64,000 nt of DNA from Bifidobacterium imperatoris (GCF_002860405.1 NZ_NMWV01000005.1:1-64000), one strand, 5' to 3'. Shown: positions 25,248 through 34,583, counted from the first letter of the stretch. Numbers and translations are program-made. The notes: generated from the sequence alone by a model not told the origin.

Positions 25248-27193
25248 GCACTAACGCAACCAAGCGTGTTGCTTCGGCTGGCAATGCGACCGTGGAAGAC
25301 AGCGCGGCTGCCACTGAAGCAGCCATTGAACGCTCGCGTAAAGCCGTGGAACCGGCTCGTCCGAAGCACATCATCCGCACACTGTTGGGATCGATGCGTG
25401 AATACACCAGGGAAAGCCTGCTGGCCCCGCTGTTCGTGTTCATCGAAGCCATTCTGGAAATCGTGATTCCCACGGTGATGGCCACCCTGATCGATCAGGG
25501 CATCACCGGTGGCAGCATGCCGGCCATCATCAAGTTCGGCCTGATTCTGCTGGTCTGCTCGCTGGTCTCCCTGGCCTGCGGCTTCCTGGCCGGAAAGTAT
25601 GCTGCCATCGCCGCAGCCGGCTTCGCCAAGAACCTGCGCCGCGACCAGTTTGAACAGGTGCAGCGCTTCAGCTTCACTAACATCGACCGATTCTCCACCG
25701 GCTCCATCATCACCCGCCTCACCACTGATGTGACCAATCTGCAGATGGCCTACGGCATGATGGTGCGCATGGGCGTGCGTGCCCCAATCATGGTGGTTGT
25801 GGCATGGATCTTCTCGTTCCGCATCAGCCCGTCGATTTCGATGGTGTTCCTTGCCTGCATCCCGATCTTGGCCATTGGCCTGTGCGGTCTGGCCGTACTC
25901 GTGCACCCGGTGTTCGAGCGCGTGTTCCACACCTATGACGCGTTGAACAATGTGGTGGACGAGAACCTGCAGGGCGTGCGCGTGGTGAAGTCCTACAACC
26001 GTGAATCCTTCGAAATCAACAAGTTCGATCGCATCTCCAAGCGCATCTTCAAAGACTTCACGCTCGCCGAGCGCATCATGAGCTTCAACAGCCCGATCAT
26101 GATGTTCTGCATCTACGCATCCATGATTCTCATCTCTTGGATGGGCGCCCAGCAGATTGTGGCCTCCGGCAACAATGCCGCAATGGGCTTGACCACCGGC
26201 GACCTGACCGCGCTGGTCACCTATGCCATGCAGATTCTGATGGCCATGATGATGCTGTCGATGATCTTCGTCATGTTCATCATCTCCCAGGCTTCCGCCG
26301 AACGAATCTGCCAGGTGCTGCAGGAGAAGAGCACTGTGGTCGACCCGGAACACCCGGTCAAAACCGTGTCCGATGGCTCCATCGAATTCGATGATGTCAC
26401 CTTCCGTTACTCCGACAGCTCCGAAAGCCCAGTGCTGGATGACATCAACCTTGCCATCCCCTCCGGCGCGACAGTCGGCATCGTCGGCGGTACCGGTTCC
26501 GCGAAATCCTCGCTGGTGCAGCTTATCCCGAGGCTCTACGATGTCTCCGCAGGCTCGCTCAAGGTCGGCGGCCTCGACGTGCGCGACTACGATCTCGAAG
26601 TCCTGCGCGATCAGGTGGCCATGGTGCTGCAGAAGAACGTGCTGTTCTCCGGGACCATCGCCGAAAACCTGCGCTGGGGCAACCCGGATGCCACCGATGA
26701 AGAGATTCGTCACGCATGCCAGCTCGCTCAGGCGGATGGTTTCATCCAGGAATTCCCGGATAAGTACGATACGTATATCGAACAGGGTGGCACCAACGTT
26801 TCTGGTGGCCAGCGCCAGCGCCTGTGCATCGCACGCGCATTGCTGAAAAAGCCGAAGATTCTGATTCTGGATGACTCCACCTCCGCAGTGGACACCAAAA
26901 CCGACAAGCTGATTCGTGAAGCCTTCCATCATGAGATTCCGGACACCACCAAGATCATCATCGCCCAGCGCGTGGCTTCGGTGCAGGAATCCGACATGAT
27001 TCTTGTGATGGATAACGGTCGCATCATGGCTCGTGGCACCCACGACGAGCTGTTGAAGACCTGCGACGAATACCGTTCGATTTACGAATCCCAGACCAAG
27101 AACACCGCTCAAGGGCAGGCGGAAATCGTTGAAGCCGCCGCCAAGGAAGCAGAGAACATGAAGAACGCAGCCGAGAAAGGAGAGGCACGATGA
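25244..27193 (+). CDS. ABC exporter half-transporter, degenerate-site subunit
   Basis: A 649-residue membrane protein with six transmembrane segments (about residues 60-360) and a C-terminal ATPase domain. Walker A is GGTGSAKSS (Ala in place of the usual Gly), the signature is VSGGQRQR, and Walker B is ILILDDSTSA, with Asp where the catalytic Glu normally is. This is the pattern of the non-hydrolysing nucleotide site in heterodimeric multidrug exporters. It overlaps both the MarR gene and its partner by ATGA. The C-terminal tail is charged and helical (AAAKEAENMKNAAEK). Confidence 0.92.
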   Translation: MSTNATKRVASAGNATVEDSAAATEAAIERSRKAVEPARPKHIIRTLLGSMREYTRESLLAPLFVFIEAILEIVIPTVMATLIDQGITGGSMPAIIKFGLILLVCSLVSLACGFLAGKYAAIAAAGFAKNLRRDQFEQVQRFSFTNIDRFSTGSIITRLTTDVTNLQMAYGMMVRMGVRAPIMVVVAWIFSFRISPSISMVFLACIPILAIGLCGLAVLVHPVFERVFHTYDALNNVVDENLQGVRVVKSYNRESFEINKFDRISKRIFKDFTLAERIMSFNSPIMMFCIYASMILISWMGAQQIVASGNNAAMGLTTGDLTALVTYAMQILMAMMMLSMIFVMFIISQASAERICQVLQEKSTVVDPEHPVKTVSDGSIEFDDVTFRYSDSSESPVLDDINLAIPSGATVGIVGGTGSAKSSLVQLIPRLYDVSAGSLKVGGLDVRDYDLEVLRDQVAMVLQKNVLFSGTIAENLRWGNPDATDEEIRHACQLAQADGFIQEFPDKYDTYIEQGGTNVSGGQRQRLCIARALLKKPKILILDDSTSAVDTKTDKLIREAFHHEIPDTTKIIIAQRVASVQESDMILVMDNGRIMARGTHDELLKTCDEYRSIYESQTKNTAQGQAEIVEAAAKEAENMKNAAEKGEAR

Positions 27194-29205
27194 GCGATAA
27201 GCAAAGCTTCAAGAACCGCAAGCCCGCCATGGGTAAGCCAGCGCCCGGCACCATCAAGCGCATCTTCGGCTACATCATGCAATACAAGTGGCGTGTGGTA
27301 GCCATCGTGGTGTGCATTCTCGTCGGCGCCGCAGCACAAGCCGGTTCCGCGCTCTTCCTTCAGTCCCTGATCGACACCTATATCTTGCCGATGGTAGGTG
27401 CCAAGAACCCTGACTGGGGTCCGTTGCTGCAAGCCATTACGCTGATGGGATGCCTGTATGTGGCCGGCATCGTGGCCAGCTGGCTCTGGCAGTGGCTGAT
27501 CGTCACCGTGGAACAGGGTACGCTGAAGAAGATTCGCGACGACATGTTCGCCCATCAGCAGTACCTGCCGATTCGATACTTCGATACGAACGAGCACGGC
27601 GACATCATGAGCCGTTACACCAACGACACGGATACGCTGCGTCAGGCCATTTCGCAGTCATTCCCGCAGATGTTCGCCTCCGCGATCTCCGCGATTGCCG
27701 CGGTGATCTCGATGCTGTGGCTCTCCATTCCAATCACCGTGTTCGTGCTGCTGTTCACCGTGCTGCTGTTCTTCGTGGTGAAGAAGATCGTGGGCCGTGC
27801 TGGCCGGTTCTTCGTCAAGCAGCAGCAGTGGCTGGGTGATGTGAACGCCTTCGTGGAGGAATCCGTGAACGGCCAGAAGGTCATCAAGGTCTTCAACCAC
27901 GAGGACGCCACGCAGAAAACCTTCGACGAGAAGAACCAGGAACTCTTCGAAGCCTCCGCGGAAGCCAACACCTGGGGTAACGTCACGATGCCGGTGGTGG
28001 GCAACATGGGCTACATGCTCTACATTCTGCTCGCCATCGTGGGAGGCGCCATGGCGCTCGCCGGTGTGGGCAATGTTGGCTTGAGCGGCTTCGGCTCGCT
28101 GACCCTCGGCACGCTGATTTCCCTGCTGACCCTCTCCCGCTCGTTCATCAACCCGCTGGGTCAGGTTTCCATGCAGCTCAACATGGTGATGATGGCGCTC
28201 GCCGGCGCCTCCCGAATCTTCGCTCTGATGGATGAGCCGGTCGAATCCGATAACGGCACTGTGACCTTGGTCAACGTGGAGCTGGGTGAAGATGGCCGCA
28301 CGATGCGTGAGGTCGATTATGAAACCGGCCACTGGGCATGGAAGCGCGAGGCCGGCGATGACGGCACCCGTTCGTTGAAGGCCGCCGAAAAGCTGCATGG
28401 CGCCGCACGTGAAGTGGCACTGAAGGCCAAGGAGCAGGCAATCACCTCGTCGGACGGTCGCCTGACCCTGCTGCAAGGCGATGTGCGCTTCACCAATGTG
28501 ACCTTTGGATACAATCCGGACAAGCCCGTGCTGCACGATATCACCTGGTTCGCCAAGCCTGGCCAGAAGATGGCGCTTGTAGGCGCCACCGGCGCAGGCA
28601 AGACCACGGTGACCAACCTGATTAATCGCTTCTACGATATTCAGGAAGGCCAGATTCTCTACGATGGCATCGATGTGAAGAACATCAAGAAGCCTGATCT
28701 GCGTCGTTCGCTCGGCATCGTGCTGCAGGATGTGAACCTGTTCACCGGTACCGTGATGGACAACATACGATACGGCCGATTGAACGCCACCGATGAGGAA
28801 TGCATCGAGGCCGCCAAACTGGTGAACGCGGACGGCTTCATCCGTATGCTGCCGCAGGGCTATCAGACCGTGCTGGAAGGCGATGGTTCAGGCTTGTCCC
28901 AAGGCCAGCGCCAGCTGATCTCCATCGCCCGTGCCGCGGTGGCCGATTCCCCGGCGTTGATTCTCGACGAGGCCACCTCCTCGATCGATACGCGTACCGA
29001 GGAAGTGGTGCAGGCCGGTATGGATGCGCTGATGAAGGGGCGCACGGTGTTCGTGATTGCGCACCGCCTCTCCACCGTGCGCAACTCCGATGTAATCATG
29101 GTGCTCGATCATGGCAACATCATCGAACGTGGTTCGCATGATGAACTGATTGCGCTCAAGGGCGAGTACTACCAGCTGTACACCGGAGCGGTGGAACTGG
29201 AGTAA
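27190..29205 (+). CDS. ABC exporter half-transporter, catalytic-site subunit
   Basis: A 671-residue partner of the preceding subunit, with six membrane segments and an ATPase domain. Walker A is GATGAGKTT and Walker B ALILDEATSS has the catalytic Glu, while the signature is the weakened LSQGQRQL. The weak signature pairs with the degenerate Walker motifs of the partner, as expected for one dead and one active site. An insertion of about 90 residues (residues 350-440) between the membrane part and the ATPase carries charged Lys/Glu segments. It probably exports drugs or other toxic hydrophobic compounds; the substrate is unknown. Confidence 0.92.
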   Translation: MSDKQSFKNRKPAMGKPAPGTIKRIFGYIMQYKWRVVAIVVCILVGAAAQAGSALFLQSLIDTYILPMVGAKNPDWGPLLQAITLMGCLYVAGIVASWLWQWLIVTVEQGTLKKIRDDMFAHQQYLPIRYFDTNEHGDIMSRYTNDTDTLRQAISQSFPQMFASAISAIAAVISMLWLSIPITVFVLLFTVLLFFVVKKIVGRAGRFFVKQQQWLGDVNAFVEESVNGQKVIKVFNHEDATQKTFDEKNQELFEASAEANTWGNVTMPVVGNMGYMLYILLAIVGGAMALAGVGNVGLSGFGSLTLGTLISLLTLSRSFINPLGQVSMQLNMVMMALAGASRIFALMDEPVESDNGTVTLVNVELGEDGRTMREVDYETGHWAWKREAGDDGTRSLKAAEKLHGAAREVALKAKEQAITSSDGRLTLLQGDVRFTNVTFGYNPDKPVLHDITWFAKPGQKMALVGATGAGKTTVTNLINRFYDIQEGQILYDGIDVKNIKKPDLRRSLGIVLQDVNLFTGTVMDNIRYGRLNATDEECIEAAKLVNADGFIRMLPQGYQTVLEGDGSGLSQGQRQLISIARAAVADSPALILDEATSSIDTRTEEVVQAGMDALMKGRTVFVIAHRLSTVRNSDVIMVLDHGNIIERGSHDELIALKGEYYQLYTGAVELE

Positions 29206-29270
29206 GTAACTGATGGCCTGAGTCGGTCGCCGGTGGTTGATCGACTCGCCGGAACGTCTGTGTGCATTGC

Positions 29271-29307
29271 ATTGGAGCCCCTTATGATAAGGGGCTCCAA
29301 TTGTTTT
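29271..29307. terminator. Terminator between the ABC exporter and the convergent LacI-PfkB gene
   Basis: ATTGGAGCCCCTTAT pairs with ATAAGGGGCTCCAAT around a 1-3 base loop, followed by TGTTTTC. The symmetric ends suit termination from both sides. Confidence 0.9.
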
Positions 29308-29351
29308 CGCGATGTTTCTCTATCTTATGTGGTGCGATAGTACTGCCGTTG

Positions 29352-31229
29352 TTATTCGACTTGATGCGCGTATGTGTCGAGTGAAAGCCGATCGATCAGC
29401 GAGGGGATAACACCTTTTCGCTCAATGGAGTAGCTGGCGGCATACGTGGCTATCTTCACGGCTTGCTGCAAGGTGTACCCGTACATCAAATATGAGGCAA
29501 GCGCGCTGATGAAGGCGTCGCCGGCGCCTGTGCTATCCACTGGTGGGAAATCGGTGGCCGGATAGGTCTTCCTGCCGTCTGGGCCGAAGAGGATGCAACC
29601 ATGCTCGCCTTTGGTGACGATGACGCATCCGACGCCGCGTTTGATAAGATGATCGGCCTTTTCCTCTAGGGTGTTTCCCTCGGTTTCGATTACTGCCAGC
29701 TCATGCTCGTTCGGTACCAGAATGTCCGCATTGGCCACAAGATCTTGGGGCAGGTAATCGCATGAAGAAGGCTTGATAATGGTTTTGACATGGTGCTGAT
29801 GGGCGGTCAGCGCTGCGGCTGTGGCTGTTTTCAGCGGTATTTCCGTCTGGATTAGGCAATATCCCGCATTGTCGAACAGTTGCTCGTTGGCCTTGATGTC
29901 GTCCGGTGTGAGTTGTGCGTTCGCTCCGGAAAGAATGGCGATGATCGATTCTCCGCTGGGGTCGAGGAAAATAAATGACGATCCGGTGTCTTCGCCGTTG
30001 CATCGTTTGACCCCAGCGGTGTTAACCCCGTGCTGCTCCATGGCTTTGAAAATGAAGTCGGACCCATTGTCGACGCCCACGTTGCCGATAAGGGTTACGC
30101 GGTGTCCGAGTTTAGCGGCTCCGATGGCCTGATTGACGCCTTTGCCGCCTGGATATCGTGTAGCCGACTGGGTGGATACCGTTCCTCCGGTATGAGGCAG
30201 TCTTGATACGGATAGGTAGTGGTCGATGTTGATGCTGCCTACCACCAGAATGTGTTTGACGGCAGTGGTTGGCGGACTGGAAAGCGTGCTGGTGTTGTCG
30301 AGGCGGAAATCCTGCACAAACGAAGGGTGACTCTCGTCGTCATGTTCAATTTCGGCGATGAGTTTGTTGCATAGATAGGCACCGAAATCCGCGTTACGAA
30401 TGGTATAGGTGGAGATTTCCGCATTGCCGGGGTATGCCAATGCTTCGGCGGTGTCGTTTTTGATGGAGACCAGCGAAGCGTCTTCGGGCAGGCGGTAGTG
30501 TAACGGGCGGATCATTTGGGTGAATTCAAGCGCTCGCCGATAATGCGATGATACGAAGCCGGTGATGGTTCGGCTGCCGATTTTACTGGACAACGATTCG
30601 TCGAGATCGTAATAGACCAGATCGTCGCTGTAGGGTAGTTGATGGTCAAACAGGCAGGTTCGGAACCCCTCAAGGAAATCGTGGGTGCGTCTTCCCTGAG
30701 TCATCAGACAGGCGATATGGCGGTGCCCATGTTCGATGAGTTCGTTGGTAAGTTTGTAGGCTGCTTCTTTGTATGGCAGCAACAGTGATTGGTCTCCTCC
30801 ATTGGGGCCTATGGTGAGCAACGGTGTGCCTTCGGGGAAGTATGAGGCGTAGTCCAGGCTATCCGCTGTGGCGGGTTCCCAGATAACGCCATCAACGTTG
30901 CGCCCACATACCGCCGCAATGTTTTTTAATTCGCGCTCCGGGTCGGAGTAGCTGTTGTAGGCGGCCGTCGCATAGCCGGCATTTTGCGCGGCCTGAATAA
31001 TACCGTCGAGCGTGCTGTCAAAGGAGATGGGGGAGCGTAGGAGCACTCCGATGGTATAACTACGCGTGCGTTGCGAAGCGGCGGCATACGGCTTGTAATG
31101 GTATTCCTTGACGATCTTCAGGACTTTCCTGCGGGTTTCCTTGCTGATGCTGGAATCTTTGCCATTGACGATTTTTGAGACCGTTGAGGTGGAGACGCCC
31201 GCGATTCGGGCGATGTCTTTGATGTTCAT
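29352..31229 (-). CDS. LacI-type repressor fused to a ribokinase-like (PfkB) domain
   Basis: A 625-residue protein. Residues 1-55 are a LacI helix-turn-helix and hinge (NIKDIARIAGVSTSTVSKI), residues about 57-320 a periplasmic-binding-protein-like sensor domain, and residues about 326-625 a complete PfkB sugar kinase with GSINIDHY, the PGGKGVNQA motif and the catalytic DSTGAGDAF. The start at 31229 follows GGAGGGGG; a longer reading to 31313 adds an unlikely tail. It is divergent from the ECF/nucleoside-hydrolase operon, whose promoter carries a long inverted repeat at the predicted start of transcription. A ribose- or nucleoside-sensing repressor that can also phosphorylate the sugar is the simplest reading. 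Whether the kinase is active is not shown, but its key motifs are intact. Confidence 0.9.
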   Translation of the reverse strand: MNIKDIARIAGVSTSTVSKIVNGKDSSISKETRRKVLKIVKEYHYKPYAAASQRTRSYTIGVLLRSPISFDSTLDGIIQAAQNAGYATAAYNSYSDPERELKNIAAVCGRNVDGVIWEPATADSLDYASYFPEGTPLLTIGPNGGDQSLLLPYKEAAYKLTNELIEHGHRHIACLMTQGRRTHDFLEGFRTCLFDHQLPYSDDLVYYDLDESLSSKIGSRTITGFVSSHYRRALEFTQMIRPLHYRLPEDASLVSIKNDTAEALAYPGNAEISTYTIRNADFGAYLCNKLIAEIEHDDESHPSFVQDFRLDNTSTLSSPPTTAVKHILVVGSINIDHYLSVSRLPHTGGTVSTQSATRYPGGKGVNQAIGAAKLGHRVTLIGNVGVDNGSDFIFKAMEQHGVNTAGVKRCNGEDTGSSFIFLDPSGESIIAILSGANAQLTPDDIKANEQLFDNAGYCLIQTEIPLKTATAAALTAHQHHVKTIIKPSSCDYLPQDLVANADILVPNEHELAVIETEGNTLEEKADHLIKRGVGCVIVTKGEHGCILFGPDGRKTYPATDFPPVDSTGAGDAFISALASYLMYGYTLQQAVKIATYAASYSIERKGVIPSLIDRLSLDTYAHQVE

Positions 31230-31339
31230 GTCCCCCTCCTGCTTGCGTGGCTTGCTATTAGTGTACAAGCGTTCAAAGCATTGGCCGTTCATGGTTCTGG
31301 CATGTGTCCCCATGGTCTTGGTGATTTCGACCCGCCGGT

Positions 31340-31406
31340 TTGACGATATTGGTTCATGTGATTAATCTAGCCTTAAGAAAACATTTTAGGAAATCATTTT
31401 CTTAAG
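31340..31406 (+). promoter_or_regulatory. Promoter and operator of the ECF/nucleoside operon
   Basis: TTGACG (31340-31345) and TAATCT (31363-31368) are 17 bases apart. The predicted start near 31375 falls in an inverted repeat with arms CTTAAGAAAA (31372-31381) and TTTTCTTAAG (31397-31406). Inside are two copies of GAAANCATTTT 13 bases apart. The LacI-PfkB protein is the likely binder. The promoter of the repressor itself must lie in 31230-31340, where I see no clear boxes. Confidence 0.65.
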
Positions 31407-31470
31407 ATGGGGCGGGCGAGCAGCGACGCTCAAACCGCAAAGGCCAAGGGTTGGAATAAGGAGGGCCGAA

Positions 31471-32124
31471 ATGACAAGGAAGCTATCGTTCTGGGAAGGG
31501 ATCAAGGCGCAGTTCTCAACGAAATCGCTGGTGCTGATTCCTATCGCGGTGGGTATTAACCTCATCGGCGGAACGCTGTGCTCGGCGCTGAAATTGCCAT
31601 TGTTCCTCGACATGATCGGCACCATCGTCGTCGCATGCCTCTCCGGCCCGTGGGTTGCCGCGCTGACCGGCTTGCTCACCAACCTTTTCCTGGCGTTGGT
31701 GGCCAATCCGGTGTACCTGCCTTACGCCGTGGTATCCGTGCTCTGCGGTCTGGTCGTCGGATATATGGTCAAGGCCGGTTTGTTCCGCAAAAAATGGGGC
31801 GTTGTGGTCATCTGGCTGGTGTGCACGCTCGTCAATGCCATTTCCGCTTCACTGATTACCACATTCGTGTACGGCGGTGCCACAGGAGTCAACGGAACTT
31901 CGGTGCTCACGGCAACGTTGGTGGTGGCTATGAAGGATATTCTGGCTTCCGTCATCTCCTCGTCGTTGATAGAAAACCTTGTTGACAAGGGCATTACCGT
32001 GGCAATCGCTTGGGTGATTGTGCAGAAGATTCCTCGTCGTTTCTTAAGCCAGTATGCCGCGGACGCCATGGGCGGCGATGCCGAGGAAACGTTGAGCGAC
32101 GATGATGACGATGAAGAAGAGTGA
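31471..32124 (+). CDS. ECF transporter substrate-specificity (S) component
   Basis: A 217-residue membrane protein with about five to six hydrophobic segments, a short N-terminal amphipathic stretch (KLSFWEGIKAQFSTKSLVLIP) and a strongly acidic tail (DDDDDEEE). The size, position directly before an EcfT gene and the two following EcfA-type ATPases identify it as an S component. AGGAGGG precedes the ATG. The neighbourhood of nucleoside hydrolases and PfkB kinases points to a nucleoside, a nucleobase or a ribose derivative as ligand, not a vitamin; that is inference. Confidence 0.85.
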   Translation: MTRKLSFWEGIKAQFSTKSLVLIPIAVGINLIGGTLCSALKLPLFLDMIGTIVVACLSGPWVAALTGLLTNLFLALVANPVYLPYAVVSVLCGLVVGYMVKAGLFRKKWGVVVIWLVCTLVNAISASLITTFVYGGATGVNGTSVLTATLVVAMKDILASVISSSLIENLVDKGITVAIAWVIVQKIPRRFLSQYAADAMGGDAEETLSDDDDDEEE

Positions 32125-32127
32125 GCT

Positions 32128-32940
32128 ATGGCAATGCATATGCCCGCAACCAATGACACAATCATCGGCAGACTCAATCCGATCACCAAAATCGTGGCGG
32201 TGTTCGCCTTAGGGCTTTGTGCACTGGCGTGGCCGGATTTCACGCTCGGCCTGATTCTTGTGGTGCTGTTATTTGTAGCCGCTGTTCTGGCGCGGATTCA
32301 AACTGATTTCGCCAAAATCATGTTCGGCTTCGGCATTCCCGTCACCATCATGCTGATGTTCATCCAAGGACTGTACAGTCCCAAAAACCATACCGTTTTG
32401 ATGGATTTTGGCTTTGCACAGTTAGGGCTTGAGGGAGTGCTGTACGCGGCCAAAGTGGTGGTCAGCCTGCTGGTGTTCCTCGGCAGCTTCTACATCATGA
32501 ACAAAACCACGTATGTCGGCTCCATGGTGGCTGCGCTCACCTCGGTGGGTCTGAGCGCCAAAGTCGGTTATCTGGTGCTGGCCAGCTTGAACGTTGTACC
32601 TCAGATGCAACGGCGTATGGCGGTGATACAGGAGGCGCAATCCGCACGAGGGCTCGATTCGTCAGGTGGGATCATCTCCCGCATCAAAGCGTATGTTCCT
32701 CTGCTTGGTCCGGTGGTCATGTCTTCCCTGACCGATGCGCAAGAGCGCGGCATGACCCTTGAAACCCGTGGATTCGGCATCGTCGGTGTCAAACAGACCA
32801 GTTATGTGCAGGTCACCTGGCACACCATCGACAAAATCCTTAACTGGATATTCGCGGTGATGTTGATTGCCGTGGTCGCCGTATCCGTATGCATCCGCGT
32901 CGGCGTACTTCAATCGCCGATAGTGTGGGGAGGCCAGTAA
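32128..32940 (+). CDS. ecfT: ECF transporter transmembrane (T) component
   Basis: A 270-residue membrane protein with about six hydrophobic segments. The cytoplasmic coupling helices carry the EcfT-type Ala-Arg-Gly signatures: EAQSARGLD (near residue 172) and DAQERGMTLETRGF (near residue 205), which contact the two ATPases. It starts 3 bases after the S-component stop and is followed without a gap by the first ATPase. It couples ATP use to rotation of the S component in the membrane. Confidence 0.9.
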   Translation: MAMHMPATNDTIIGRLNPITKIVAVFALGLCALAWPDFTLGLILVVLLFVAAVLARIQTDFAKIMFGFGIPVTIMLMFIQGLYSPKNHTVLMDFGFAQLGLEGVLYAAKVVVSLLVFLGSFYIMNKTTYVGSMVAALTSVGLSAKVGYLVLASLNVVPQMQRRMAVIQEAQSARGLDSSGGIISRIKAYVPLLGPVVMSSLTDAQERGMTLETRGFGIVGVKQTSYVQVTWHTIDKILNWIFAVMLIAVVAVSVCIRVGVLQSPIVWGGQ

Positions 32941-33771
32941 ATGAGCTCGATAGTGGAAGTGAAGGATTTCTCCTTCAAATATCGTGACACCAAGCGTAGA
33001 GCAGTAAAACATGTGAGTTTCCAAGTTGAGGAAGGCAGCTTCTTCACCATCATCGGTGCGAACGGTTCAGGCAAATCCACATTGTGTAATGCGCTCGTTG
33101 GCTTGATCCCGCACTATTTTGTCGGCGCCAGAGCTGGAAAGATCATGGTCAATGGCATCGATGTCGCCGATTCGACCATTGCCGAACTGTCGAAAACCAT
33201 CGGTCTGGTATTCCAGAACCCGTTCAATCAGCTGTCCTACACGGCGGGAACCGTTGCCGAGGAACTGGCCTATGGCTTGGGCAATCACGGTGTACCCAGG
33301 GAGCAGATGATCGAACGTGTCGAAGCCGTGGCAAAACTGATGCGCATTGATCATATTCTCGACAAAAATCCATTGGAACTTTCCGGCGGACAGGTGCAAC
33401 GTGTGGCCTTCGGATCGACGTTCATTATGGAGCCTCGCATCCTGGTGCTGGACGAATGCACCACGCAACTTGATCCACTGGGCAGTGAAGAGATTTTCGA
33501 TATCGTCAAGCAGCTCAACGCGGATGGCGTCACTGTGATTATGGTCGACCACGATATGGAACGTGTGGCTCGTTACGCAGACACCGTCATGGTGCTCGAA
33601 AAGGGAGCGGTCGTATCCATTGGCACGCCGATGGAGGTGTTCTCTGACCCCGCAATCGAGGAGCGCGGTGTGGATGTTCCCGATTACGTTCGGCTCTCCC
33701 GTGCGCTCGGCGGTCCGATTACGGTGACCGAGGAGCCCACTATCCGTATGGCCAAGGAGGCGCTCTCATGA
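32941..33771 (+). CDS. ecfA1: ECF transporter ATPase, first subunit
   Basis: A 276-residue ABC ATPase. Walker A is GANGSGKST, the Q-loop is in VFQNPFNQL, the signature is the normal LSGGQVQR, and Walker B is ILVLDECTT with the catalytic Glu. A His switch lies in MVDHDMERV. It begins at the base after the EcfT stop and overlaps the next ATPase by ATGA. It forms the energising heterodimer with EcfA2. Confidence 0.93.
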   Translation: MSSIVEVKDFSFKYRDTKRRAVKHVSFQVEEGSFFTIIGANGSGKSTLCNALVGLIPHYFVGARAGKIMVNGIDVADSTIAELSKTIGLVFQNPFNQLSYTAGTVAEELAYGLGNHGVPREQMIERVEAVAKLMRIDHILDKNPLELSGGQVQRVAFGSTFIMEPRILVLDECTTQLDPLGSEEIFDIVKQLNADGVTVIMVDHDMERVARYADTVMVLEKGAVVSIGTPMEVFSDPAIEERGVDVPDYVRLSRALGGPITVTEEPTIRMAKEALS

Positions 33772-34583
33772 AAATCGAGCTGAAGGCGCTGGAGCACGTC
33801 TATTCCGGATCGGATAAAGCCCTTGATGGCGTGAATCTGACACTTGAGGGCAATGAGCCGGTGGCGATCATCGGGCAGAACGGTGCTGGCAAGACCACGT
33901 TGGTCAAGCATTTCAATGGTATTTTGCGACCGACGGGCGGCGAAGTACTGGTGGATGGCGTGAACATCAACGAGCGCAGCACCGCCGAATGGTCCAAAAG
34001 CGTTGGGTACGTGTTCCAGAACCCCGATGACCAGCTGTTTTTGGAAAGCGTTCGCAAAGAATTCGAATTCGGTCCGCGTCAGATCGGCATGGATGATCAG
34101 ACCATCGGGAAACGTGTGGACGCCATAGCCGAGCTCGTAGGGCTCACGAAAAAACTCGACGTGCATCCGTTCGACCTAACGCCCACCGAAAAGAAATTCT
34201 GCACTATCGGAGCCGTCATCATGATGGATCCGTCAGTGGTGATTTTCGACGAACCGACCTGTGGCCAGGACCGTGTGGGCAATACCCGTCTTGCGCACAT
34301 CATCGAGCAGCTGAAAGAGCAGGGCAAGCTGTGCATCACCATCTCGCACGATATGAAATTCGTCACTGCGAACTTCTCCCGTGTCATCGTGATGTGTCAC
34401 GGCCGTGTGCTGTTGGACGGCCCGAGCACCGACGTGTTTGCCCAAACCGATCAACTTCGGCGTTCCTTTGTGACGCCGCCGCCCGTCACCCGGGTTGCCC
34501 AGGGTGCGGGCCTCAAGGAGACGGTGTTCTCCGTCCCCGCGTTCATCAACGCCATTACTCAGGAAAGGAACCATCGTGGCTGA
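33768..34583 (+). CDS. ecfA2: ECF transporter ATPase, second subunit with altered signature motif
   Basis: A 271-residue ABC ATPase. Walker A (GQNGAGKTT), Q-loop (VFQNPDDQL), Walker B (VVIFDEPTC) and switch His (TISHDMKFV) are intact. The ABC signature, however, reads LTPTEKK where EcfA proteins have LSGGQ/K. In an ECF heterodimer this would weaken the site formed with the Walker A of EcfA1. The gene overlaps EcfA1 by ATGA and the next gene by 8 bases. The C-terminal part (about 235-271) is variable. Confidence 0.9.
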   Translation: MKIELKALEHVYSGSDKALDGVNLTLEGNEPVAIIGQNGAGKTTLVKHFNGILRPTGGEVLVDGVNINERSTAEWSKSVGYVFQNPDDQLFLESVRKEFEFGPRQIGMDDQTIGKRVDAIAELVGLTKKLDVHPFDLTPTEKKFCTIGAVIMMDPSVVIFDEPTCGQDRVGNTRLAHIIEQLKEQGKLCITISHDMKFVTANFSRVIVMCHGRVLLDGPSTDVFAQTDQLRRSFVTPPPVTRVAQGAGLKETVFSVPAFINAITQERNHRG

